A stretch of 13,637 nucleotides of DNA from Bacteroidota bacterium (GCA_023418095.1 JAEZDL010000026.1:1-13637), one strand, 5' to 3'. Counted from the first letter of the stretch, positions 7,202 through 13,134 are shown. Numbers and translations are program-made. The notes: a model not told the origin generated them from the letters alone.

Positions 7202-7654
7202 ATGAAGCATGGGATGGCGGGCAGGCTCGGGTTCACGCTATCCGTTGCATTCATTATTTCTCTCTCCTCGTGCGAGCTGCCCCGGGATCCGCACGATACC
7301 TGGAAGGAAGCCCATGAGATCGGGTTGCAGGTCGGCGTGGTGATCGATACGCCTTTCGTAATGAAGCAGCACGATGAATGGCTCGGTGAAGAGATCACGC
7401 TCATCGAAAAATTCGCTGCCGATCACGGCTTGAAGATCCATTACCACGAACGATCGGAAAGTGAGATCGTGCGCCAGTTGGAACGAAGCGAACTGCATCT
7501 CGCGGCCGGCGGTTTCCACAAGGACACCGAATGGAAGAAGAAAGTGGGTGCCACGCGCCCCTTCCCGCCGATGGACCATGTTCTGTTGGTGGCCGCTGGC
7601 GAGAATCACATGTTGGTGAAGCTGGAGGAATGGCTTCTGAAGAACACGGAATAG
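7202..7654 (+). CDS. Short lipoprotein resembling one lobe of a family-3 solute-binding protein
   Basis: A 150-residue lipoprotein. The signal ends in SLSSC, placing the lipidated Cys at 24. Residues 41-125 follow the first lobe of SBP_bac_3 domains: LQVGVVIDTPFVM, then EEITLIEKFAADHGLKIHYH, then SEIVRQLERSELHLAAGGF, then EWKKKVGATRPF. The end (MDHVLLVAAGENHMLVKLEEWL) resembles the closing segment of the family, so the ~100-residue second lobe seems absent rather than cut off at random. A one-lobe protein cannot close as a Venus flytrap, so it may act as a sensor or accessory subunit, or be decaying. Its TAG is followed at once by the ATG of the CDF gene (zero spacing), which suggests translational coupling and a shared task. 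Confidence 0.75.
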   Translation: MKHGMAGRLGFTLSVAFIISLSSCELPRDPHDTWKEAHEIGLQVGVVIDTPFVMKQHDEWLGEEITLIEKFAADHGLKIHYHERSESEIVRQLERSELHLAAGGFHKDTEWKKKVGATRPFPPMDHVLLVAAGENHMLVKLEEWLLKNTE

Positions 7655-8623
7655 ATGCTGTTCGGAAAAGCCCACGAACTTCCCGATGACCTGAAGCCGA
7701 AGCTTGAAAAAGCCAAACGGTTGTGCTGGATCACCATCGGTTATCTGGCGGTCTCCGTCGGTCTCATGATCATGCTTTCCAGCAATTCGCAACTGCTCAA
7801 GACCGCGTGGGTGGAGAACATGCTGAGCATGCTTCCTTCGATCTCCTTCCTGATCGGTGCTCATTTCCACGCGCGCAGGCCCGATCATCATTTTCCTTAC
7901 GGAAAACATCGTTCGTTCTCGATCAGCTTCCTTACGGCATCGGTCGCGTTGCTGAGCATCGGCCTGTACATCCTGATCGATTCGGTCATGAGCCTCATTG
8001 AGATGCACCGCCCGAACCTTGGGATCGTTCCCCTCTTCGGCACACCGGTCTGGAAAGGCTGGATCTTGATCGCGATCCTGTTCATCACCGCCGTGATCTC
8101 GCACTTCGTCGGCAACGCCAAAAAGCCGCTCGCAGAAGCGTTGCACAACAAGAACCTTTACACCGATGCCGATACACAGAGCGCCGATAAACGCACCGCG
8201 ATCACCGGCATCATCGGCATGCTGCTCGTCGGTTACGGCATCTGGTGGGCCGATGCCGTCGTCGCGATCATCATTTCCACCACCGTGGTGAAGGAAGGCG
8301 CGCAGAACACCAAGGATGCGGTGCTCGATCTCATGGACCGCCACCCGATGAAAGTGCAGCGGCACGAAGAGGATGATCTGGTCGAAAAGATCACCGATCG
8401 GGTGAGATCGAAGGCATGGATCGACGATGCGCGGGTGCGTGCGCGGGAGGAAGGGCAGGTCTACTTTGCCGAGGTCTTCATCGTTCCGAAGAGTGGCGAA
8501 GTAACCGCTAAAGCTTGCGAGGGTCTATCAGCGGAGATCCGCGAAATGCACTGGCGCTTGCACGACATCTCGATCGTTCCTATCGAAAAGATCGAGGATG
8601 TGAAGGAGAAGGAAGAAGAGTAG
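7655..8623 (+). CDS. Cation diffusion facilitator family transporter, divergent metal site
   Basis: A 322-residue inner-membrane protein of the CDF fold: transmembrane segments at about 24-42, 56-72, 88-112, 135-152, 180-197 and 199-215, then a cytoplasmic domain (about 220-310) of ferredoxin-like type (VYFAEVFIVPKSGEVTAK, then WRLHDISIVPI). CDF proteins exchange Zn, Mn, Fe or Co for protons. By-eye alignment to YiiP on the conserved GK and AD positions puts Glu54 and Ser58 at the TM2 DxxxD site, and Thr174 and Asp178 at the TM5 HxxxD site. Three of four classical ligands therefore differ, and the substrate may be unusual. The gene abuts the solute-binding-like lipoprotein gene. Its last 13 codons and the sequence beyond lie in a direct repeat shared with the AAA-M41 gene. 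Confidence 0.85.
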   Translation: MLFGKAHELPDDLKPKLEKAKRLCWITIGYLAVSVGLMIMLSSNSQLLKTAWVENMLSMLPSISFLIGAHFHARRPDHHFPYGKHRSFSISFLTASVALLSIGLYILIDSVMSLIEMHRPNLGIVPLFGTPVWKGWILIAILFITAVISHFVGNAKKPLAEALHNKNLYTDADTQSADKRTAITGIIGMLLVGYGIWWADAVVAIIISTTVVKEGAQNTKDAVLDLMDRHPMKVQRHEEDDLVEKITDRVRSKAWIDDARVRAREEGQVYFAEVFIVPKSGEVTAKACEGLSAEIREMHWRLHDISIVPIEKIEDVKEKEEE

Positions 8624-8688
8624 GGCGAATGCCGCCCAAACTCGCAGTACTGCGGGGCGCGTCACCGGGCTATAAATTCATCCTGAGC

Positions 8689-8704
8689 GGAGTCGAAGGA
8701 CTCC
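8689..8704 (+). repeat. Intergenic hairpin, left copy (GGAGTC-GAAG-GACTCC)
   Basis: A perfect 6-bp stem with a GAAG tetraloop. It sits within CCTGAGCGGAGTCGAAGGA, a sequence I recognise from many environmental bacterial genomes, where it yields spurious peptides with the signature LSGVEG. Probably a REP-like dispersed element. Confidence 0.6.
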
Positions 8705-8728
8705 AAGTCCTCAGCCCGGATCTTCCTA

Positions 8729-8743
8729 CTCTCCTTGGGAGAG
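8729..8743 (+). repeat. Intergenic hairpin present only in the left repeat
   Basis: CTCTCC (8729-8734), a TTG loop, then GGAGAG (8738-8743), followed by GGGCCGGGGGTGAGG. The right repeat lacks this hairpin, with TTAGTC directly before GCCGGGGGTGAGG. The sequence resembles widespread intergenic repeats that give false GRGAGGEG peptides. Confidence 0.5.
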
Positions 8744-8868
8744 GGGCCGGGGGTGAGGGGGCTTCCGGGGCTTTCCGCTGCTATCCCTTTCGCACATCAG
8801 GGTTCAGCGATCGGTGCGTTGAAGATATAAGTCACCCGCTTCGACACGCCCTGTCGTACCGCTCACAG

Positions 8869-8876
8869 CATCTTCG
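8869..8876 (+). promoter_or_regulatory. Weak -7-like box of the AAA-M41 gene
   Basis: CATCTTCG, two mismatches from TAnnTTTG, ends five bases before the ATG at 8882. It has the same position relative to the start as the boxes of other genes here, which is the main reason to list it. Confidence 0.25.
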
Positions 8877-8881
8877 CCGCC

Positions 8882-10816
8882 ATGAGCGGCACCACCACTT
8901 TTTCCGATCGTATCAGGCAGTTGCAAGGACTTCAAGATCGCCTTGAAAAGCATCATTTCGGCCTTGGGAAAGAGATCCACAGGTTGCAGAATGCTGTTGC
9001 GCCATGGTATCTTTTTCCAGGTACACAAACGCGGCCGCGTACGATCGGGCTTTGGGGCATGACCGGTACCGGCAAGACCAGCCTGGTGCGCAGCACGGTG
9101 CGCGAATTGGATCTGGAGGACGTCACCTTCTGGCTCGATGCGGGCGAATGCAGAAGCAATTGCTGGATGGATCAGCTTTCCGATCGATTGGCGGAGCATT
9201 TGAATGGCAAACCGTTCGTTGTGGTGGTCGATGAATTCCAGCATGCCCGCACGAAGGGTCCGTTGGCGGAAGCTGAGCCCACCGAATTGCGGCGATTCTG
9301 GGAAATGCTCGACGCGGGCCGCATGATCACCTGGCCGAATTATTTCGAACTGAATGCGCTGGCCGATCTGCACGATCGGCTGGAGACCGCGCTCAAGGCC
9401 GGTGTGCGCATCGCGCGCGGCGTTGTCGTTGAAGGTGTGGAGCGATTCAAGCAGTTGGTCACAAGCCATTATTCCGATCAGGAACGAAGCCGCAGACCGC
9501 AGGCGATCCCGAAGAGCGAATTGGAAATGTTGCGGCGATCGTTCACCGAACCACGCCCTTCCATGCCAGCGCTTGAAGATCTGCTCGCCAAGGCCGATGG
9601 CGCGGCATTGATGCTACTTCTCCGCCGTTTACGGACCAATGCGCAACGGCCCGATGTGGTGGATGCGCGCCAGGCGCTTGTGATCCTTCTCGGCAACCTC
9701 GACGAGCTTTACGTGATGGGACAGGAGCCGCTGGCCGATCTCGATCGCGATGTGTTGATGGAGCGTCATGAGGACATCGGAAATGCCGGGATGCAGCACG
9801 CATTGTCGCGACTCTTCAGGATCGAGCAGGTGGCGCGAATGGGTACCGATCACCTGATCTTTCCACCGATAAGCACTGGGACGGTCGATCGCATGATCGG
9901 GCATGAATTGGATCGCATCATCGATGCATTACAAGTTTCAAGTGGTCATCGGTTGCGCGTCGATCCATTGATCGTAGCGGAGATCACTTCAATGAGGACC
10001 GCGGCAATAATGGGAGCGAGACCCGTGATAGAGGCGGTGCAACGCATCATTCCTTCACTGTTCGCACAAGCTCTTTCCATCGCCAACGATGCGGCTGAGG
10101 TACTGTTGACGATGAATAGTGCCGCACCGATCGCGCTGATCAAAAGTGAACGAAAAGAGAGGATCCTGGATCTTCAATGGCCCATGGATCCCGATCGCCG
10201 GCCCACGAGCGATGAAGAGATCCGCCGGCATGCGATCCACGAGGCTGGCCACGCCATTTGCGGTTTTCTGTTGTGTGGGTTGCGGCCGTTGCAGATCTGC
10301 GCTCGCACCACCGATCCGAACGTTCGGGGTTTCGTCGTGTGGGAGCGAAGTGACAATGCCGTCACACGCGACCTGATAATTCCGAACCTTGCGCGAATGC
10401 TTGGCGGCCATGCGGCGGAACAAAATTTTCTTGGTGCGGAGAAAGTATCCAGCGGAAGCAGTCAGGACCTGCGATCGGCCACGCTGTTCGCACTCACCAT
10501 GAGCAAGCAACATGGCTTGGGGGGCGATCGGATATTTCACGCCGAGCACCCGGCTTGCGCGGAGGGCGGTTATCGCACGGGGCTGGAAAAGGCCGAATTA
10601 CAGGCGAAGGAATGGATCGAAGCCGCGGAGGAGCTGGCACTGGATACGATCCGATCGAATACCACATCGATCGATCGCCTGGTGAAGGAATTGATCCGCA
10701 ACGGATCGCTCGGAATGAAGGAACTGGAACAGATCATGCCTTTCGATCGGGAACGCCGATCATCCGACGGCGTGATCGAAGCGATCGTTGATGTGAAAGA
10801 GAAGGAAGGAGAGTAG
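8882..10816 (+). CDS. Soluble AAA+ ATPase fused to an M41 (FtsH-type) zinc metalloprotease
   Basis: A 644-residue predicted ATP-dependent protease with no transmembrane segment. After a short coiled region, Walker A GMTGTGKT lies at 59-66, Walker B VVVVDEFQ at 113-120, sensor 1 in LLGNLDE (Asn272), and arginine-finger candidates in RLFRIEQVARMG (310-321). GARPVIEAVQR at 378-388 is a sensor-2 motif of the Clp/HSP100 type. The M41 domain follows: HEAGH at 453-457, LGGHAAEQNFLG, then SGSSQDLRSAT, where Asp529 should be the third zinc ligand; helices at 565-620 match the FtsH C-terminal helical part. All catalytic residues are present, so it is probably active. Classical FtsH has N-terminal membrane helices and an AAA domain without this sensor 2. 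The last 13 residues come from the flanking repeat. Substrate unknown. Confidence 0.88.
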   Translation: MSGTTTFSDRIRQLQGLQDRLEKHHFGLGKEIHRLQNAVAPWYLFPGTQTRPRTIGLWGMTGTGKTSLVRSTVRELDLEDVTFWLDAGECRSNCWMDQLSDRLAEHLNGKPFVVVVDEFQHARTKGPLAEAEPTELRRFWEMLDAGRMITWPNYFELNALADLHDRLETALKAGVRIARGVVVEGVERFKQLVTSHYSDQERSRRPQAIPKSELEMLRRSFTEPRPSMPALEDLLAKADGAALMLLLRRLRTNAQRPDVVDARQALVILLGNLDELYVMGQEPLADLDRDVLMERHEDIGNAGMQHALSRLFRIEQVARMGTDHLIFPPISTGTVDRMIGHELDRIIDALQVSSGHRLRVDPLIVAEITSMRTAAIMGARPVIEAVQRIIPSLFAQALSIANDAAEVLLTMNSAAPIALIKSERKERILDLQWPMDPDRRPTSDEEIRRHAIHEAGHAICGFLLCGLRPLQICARTTDPNVRGFVVWERSDNAVTRDLIIPNLARMLGGHAAEQNFLGAEKVSSGSSQDLRSATLFALTMSKQHGLGGDRIFHAEHPACAEGGYRTGLEKAELQAKEWIEAAEELALDTIRSNTTSIDRLVKELIRNGSLGMKELEQIMPFDRERRSSDGVIEAIVDVKEKEGE

Positions 10817-10832
10817 GGCGAATGCCTCGCAA

Positions 10833-10850
10833 CCCCGCAGTACTGCGGGG
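10833..10850. repeat. Perfect 18-nt palindrome
   Basis: CCCCGCAGTACTGCGGGG is fully self-complementary. As RNA it could form a 7-bp stem with a GUAC loop just after the AAA-M41 stop. No U-tract follows, so a terminator role is doubtful. The left repeat has the same site with a decayed left arm (8640-8656). Confidence 0.75.
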
Positions 10851-10881
10851 CGCGTCACCGGGCTATAAGTTCATCCTGAGC

Positions 10882-10897
10882 GGAGTCGAAGGGCTCC
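10882..10897 (+). repeat. Intergenic hairpin, right copy (GGAGTC-GAAG-GGCTCC)
   Basis: The same hairpin as at 8689-8704. The A-to-G change in the right arm leaves a G-T pair, so the stem still folds. Confidence 0.55.
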
Positions 10898-10973
10898 AAG
10901 TCCTCAGCCTGGATCTTCTTAGTCGCCGGGGGTGAGGGGCTTCCGGGCTTTCCGCTGCTATCCCTTTCGCACA

Positions 10974-11876
10974 TCAGCGCTTACCGATCGGTGCGTTGAA
11001 GATCTGGCAACCGACACCGCGCCCCTGCTGCCAGCAGTTGGTGAAGTAGATCGATCTTCCATCGGGCGCCCATTTCGGTGAAGTGCCCCGGCCTTTCGTA
11101 TCCGCCACCAACCGCACATCCGATCCATCCGCGTTCATCACGTGGATCTGGTGGTCAGCACCGTTGCGGTTCGCGGCAAAAGCGATCATCCTGCCATCGG
11201 GCGACCAAGCCGGCCAGCCTTCATAGGAGGGATGATCGGTGAGGTTGCGTTGATCTGAACCATCCGCATTCGCTATGAAGACCTCGGAATTCATGTCACC
11301 CACGATCCGCCGGAACGCGATCTTCGATCCATCGGGTGACATCACAGGAAAAGTATTCACTCCGCCAGTGATCAGCGTATCGATCCGCAATGAATCCACA
11401 TCCACCGCATATATCTCCGATGTGTTCTTCGCTGGTGGGCGCAGATCATCATCAGTGCTGAAAAGGATCTTCTTTCCATCGTTTGTCCAGCTCGGGTGGA
11501 TCGCACGCACATGCGCTGGTGTCACGGCCTTGCGCGATCGGGTTTCAACATCCATCACATACACGACGCGTGAAGTATCGATCGTGAGCACGAACGAAAG
11601 CTGCTTCCCATCGGGTGACCATGCTGGATCTTCATGGTCCGCATCTTCATTCGTTAATTGGATCCAATGATCCGTTTCCGCCTTCCGCATGAAAAGTTGT
11701 TCGCGTCCAGCCACGATGGTGATCATCACATCGCGGCTTCCATCGGGTGAAGGAACAAGATCGAGGTTGTAGGAATGCGTCACCTGCATCGCCTTGCCGA
11801 TCGCGGCTTCCTGGGCGAAAAGGATCGCAGCAGCAAAGAGGGCGATGCATATCAACGGGATCCGCCAGGATATCAT
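10974..11876 (-). CDS. TolB-like PD40 beta-propeller exported protein
   Basis: A 300-residue protein with a signal peptide (MISWRIPLICIALFAAAILFAQ). The mature part is built of WD40-like PD40 repeats, each with the W/MSPDG-x-x-I/L-x-F signature: PAWSPDGKQLSF, PSWTNDGKKILF, PVMSPDGSKIAF, PAWSPDGRMIAF and PKWAPDGRSIYF. Together they form a propeller like that of TolB or DPP-IV-type N-terminal domains, without a peptidase domain. It probably binds proteins or ligands in the periplasm; it lacks the N-terminal domain of true TolB, so no symbol is given. The frame extends to 12014, but the ATG at 11876 begins the signal peptide, and a box-like GAAATTTG ends four bases before it. Its last ten codons lie in the right direct repeat. 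Confidence 0.87.
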   Translation of the reverse strand: MISWRIPLICIALFAAAILFAQEAAIGKAMQVTHSYNLDLVPSPDGSRDVMITIVAGREQLFMRKAETDHWIQLTNEDADHEDPAWSPDGKQLSFVLTIDTSRVVYVMDVETRSRKAVTPAHVRAIHPSWTNDGKKILFSTDDDLRPPAKNTSEIYAVDVDSLRIDTLITGGVNTFPVMSPDGSKIAFRRIVGDMNSEVFIANADGSDQRNLTDHPSYEGWPAWSPDGRMIAFAANRNGADHQIHVMNADGSDVRLVADTKGRGTSPKWAPDGRSIYFTNCWQQGRGVGCQIFNAPIGKR

Positions 11877-11880
11877 GTGG

Positions 11881-11888
11881 CAAATTTC
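11881..11888 (-). promoter_or_regulatory. -7-like box of the TolB-like gene
   Basis: On the minus strand, GAAATTTG (first base off TAnnTTTG) ends four bases before the start codon at 11876. The remaining ~190 bases up to the next gene (12075) hold two copies of CCATGGAT (11910 and 11950) and nothing else I can name. Confidence 0.35.
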
Positions 11889-12074
11889 ACGATCGGGTTC
11901 CGATCCGGTCCATGGATCCATAAGCCTTGGTGGCCGATGGTTCGAAGATCCATGGATAGGTAGCATCAGCGGTGTTCCGCGTACGGTTCCCGGCACTGCT
12001 TCAGAAGCGCGCATACACGTGCGATCTACTCCACAATGCGATCGATCTGACTTCGGTTCGAAAAACCTTACCGA

Positions 12075-12239
12075 TCAGTTCAACATGAAGTAGTAGATCA
12101 CCACCCAGATCGCGGTGAAGAACAACCCGGGATACAGCACCATCCGGAATCTCCTCATGTCCTTCTTGAAGATCAACAGATACACCAGAACGATGATGAA
12201 TACGGCCAGAAGACCGATCGGAATGAAGGGATAGGTCAT
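12075..12239 (-). CDS. Small two-helix membrane protein
   Basis: A 54-residue hydrophobic protein. Two transmembrane helices are clear: residues 5-23 (FIPIGLLAVFIIVLVYLLI) and about 35-52 (LYPGLFFTAIWVVIYYFML). They are joined by a strongly basic loop (FKKDMRRFRM), which should be cytoplasmic by the positive-inside rule. The frame is open to 12326, but the ATG at 12239 starts just before the first helix, and upstream codons show no protein-like pattern. I do not recognise the family. Small proteins of this design are often accessory subunits or of unknown function. No box is visible before it. It is in the same direction as the TolB-like gene but 198 bases away, so co-transcription is uncertain. 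Confidence 0.68.
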   Translation of the reverse strand: MTYPFIPIGLLAVFIIVLVYLLIFKKDMRRFRMVLYPGLFFTAIWVVIYYFMLN

Positions 12240-12292
12240 GCTTTCGGGTGATCGATGTGCGTGTAAGGTAGGGTGGATCGGTGGATCGAGCG

Positions 12293-12313
12293 GGTCAGCG
12301 GATCGTACAGATC
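12293..12313 (+). repeat. 21-nt direct repeat, left copy
   Basis: Identical at 20 of 21 positions to 13092-13112. On the minus strand it encodes the DLYDPLT motif of the MmeI-type C-terminus in one frame. It lies just beyond the DUF2442 stop, so the two copies bracket the DUF2442-DUF4160 patch. Confidence 0.7.
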
Positions 12314-12337
12314 TCCTTGGACGCAACCGGCGAATAC

Positions 12338-12676
12338 CTACCTGATCATTGCTGTCTTTGCATGTGGGCCACCCGGCTCACCCGGATGCAGCATATCACG
12401 CATGGTGGCAAGTAAAAAACCGCGCAAGCTCAAATGCTCATCCAATGCCGGCCATTCAACCCCTATGCCATCGGGAAGCAATTCATACTTCTGCAGTTGG
12501 CTGGGAGTGGCTTTGGCCAAACGCTTGAAACTGTTCAATGGCAACTCGATCCTGCCGTGATTCAAAAAGACCAGGAGCAAGTTGGCATCCTTGATGGCAT
12601 GAACGCTATTGATACGAACTCCTTGTTCACGGATCAGCGCATTGATGGGATCTTGGATGATCGGTTCGCGTCTCAT
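12338..12676 (-). CDS. DUF2442 domain-containing protein
   Basis: A 112-residue soluble protein. Residues 20-88 match the DUF2442 pattern: VRINSVHAIKDANLLLVFLN, then HGRIELPLNSFKRLAKAT, ending GIGVEWPALDEHLSLRGFL, where the WP-x-LDE-x-LS box is diagnostic. Function is unknown. DUF2442 genes are commonly paired with DUF4160 genes in small mobile, toxin-antitoxin-like units, and that is the arrangement here: the DUF4160 stop lies 17 bases before this ATG. The C-terminal tail (about 92-112) goes beyond the domain and is Pro/Gly/His-rich. The start at 12676 gives an N-terminal extension of about 19 residues; a shorter protein is possible, but no other ATG lies before the domain. Confidence 0.82.
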   Translation of the reverse strand: MRREPIIQDPINALIREQGVRINSVHAIKDANLLLVFLNHGRIELPLNSFKRLAKATPSQLQKYELLPDGIGVEWPALDEHLSLRGFLLATMRDMLHPGEPGGPHAKTAMIR

Positions 12677-12693
12677 TGGTCAAAATGTTCGTT

Positions 12694-12951
12694 CTAAGCC
12701 TTGATGATCCTTTCCTTGTTCTCCTCGACCAGTTCCTTCGCTCGCCGGACCTCTTGCGCCTTCATACGCCCATTATCATCGGCCAACTCCACAGGTTCCA
12801 GCCAGTACTTCAACATGCCATCGCCTTTACGCACGTGAACATGCCTTGGTTCCCTGTTCTCATTGCTGAAAAAGTAGAACGCATATCCTTCAATGTCTGG
12901 TTTGATCGCCTTGGGGCCATTGAGGTTTCCAAAAATACGGACGCTCTTCAG
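12694..12951 (-). CDS. DUF4160 domain protein with no standard start codon
   Basis: Minus-strand codons from 12951 to the TAG at 12694 read LKSVRIFGNLNG, IEGYAFYFFSNENREPRHVHVR, LKYWLEPVELADDNG, then AQEVRRAKELVEENKERI. This is a complete DUF4160 domain (the SNE..P-HVHV box is diagnostic). The frame closes upstream at a TGA about 24 bases before, and between that stop and the domain there is no ATG, GTG or TTG. CTG at 12949-12951 is the natural start by length (85 residues) and overlaps the stop of the preceding reading frame as CTGA, after a purine-rich AGGGAG. Either CTG is used by translational coupling, the start was lost and this is a pseudogene, or there is a sequence error. It lies directly upstream of DUF2442. 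Confidence 0.7.
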   Translation of the reverse strand: MKSVRIFGNLNGPKAIKPDIEGYAFYFFSNENREPRHVHVRKGDGMLKYWLEPVELADDNGRMKAQEVRRAKELVEENKERIIKA

Positions 12952-13091
12952 CTCCCTCCCCCCACCAACCCCTCATACAACTCGAACAAAAACTCCACCC
13001 GCTTCGCATCATTGGCGAACGGTTGCGATCGGTAGCACTTGTCCACGCCGCGATCGAGTTTTTGGGGCGCATCGCGCAGCGGCTTGGGCAT

Positions 13092-13112
13092 GGTGAGCGG
13101 ATCGTACAGATC
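13092..13112 (+). repeat. 21-nt direct repeat, right copy, inside the MmeI-like remnant
   Basis: The partner of 12293-12313. Here it is the coding sequence, antisense, for ADLYDPLT near the start of the MmeI-like remnant. Confidence 0.7.
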
Positions 13113-13120
13113 GGCGAGAC

Positions 13121-13128
13121 TATTTTCG
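13121..13128 (+). promoter_or_regulatory. -7-like box of nhaA
   Basis: TATTTTCG, one mismatch from TAnnTTTG, ends six bases before the ATG at 13135. Confidence 0.4.
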
Positions 13129-13134
13129 CGACCC

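Larger units (their letters stand above)
8582..8826 (+). repeat. Left copy of the long direct repeat flanking the AAA-M41 gene
   Basis: About 245 bp, roughly 90% identical by eye to 10775-11003 in the same orientation. It begins in the last codons of the CDF gene, crosses the gene-free stretch, and ends with a copy of the last ten codons (antisense: IFNAPI..stop) of the TolB-like gene at the far side. It carries a degenerate copy of the 18-nt palindrome found in the right repeat, a GGAGTC-GAAG-GACTCC hairpin (8689-8704) and a CTCTCC-TTG-GGAGAG hairpin (8729-8743) absent from the right copy. With 8827-8881 this accounts for the whole gene-free stretch between the two genes. Confidence 0.93.
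10775..11003 (+). repeat. Right copy of the long direct repeat flanking the AAA-M41 gene
   Basis: About 229 bp, colinear with 8582-8826. It starts in the last codons of the AAA-M41 gene and ends inside the last ten codons of the convergent TolB-like gene. The two starts are 2193 bp apart. It contains the intact 18-nt palindrome and a hairpin in which a T-A pair of the left copy has become T-G. It accounts for the 157 bases between the two convergent genes. Confidence 0.93.

Noticed and set aside
7238..8365. Minus-strand open frame of 375 codons across the lipoprotein and CDF genes
   Set aside because: It spans two well-supported genes on the other strand; its His/Asp-rich composition is typical of reverse-complement reading of GATC-rich DNA.
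8515..8946. Plus-strand open frame of 143 codons across the left repeat
   Set aside because: It contains FILSGVEGL and GRGAGGEG, peptides known to come from intergenic repeats, and overlaps the CDF and AAA-M41 genes out of frame.
8804..9469. Minus-strand open frame of 221 codons at the 5' end of the AAA-M41 gene
   Set aside because: Antisense to the Walker A and B region; no recognisable domain.
11909..11957. Two palindrome-like CCATGGAT copies upstream of the TolB-like gene
   Set aside because: Short sequences easily produced by the GATC bias; they lie upstream of the likely promoter box with no other support.
12676..13035. Plus-strand open frame of 119 codons
   Set aside because: Antisense to DUF4160 and the MmeI-like remnant, both recognisable on the minus strand.
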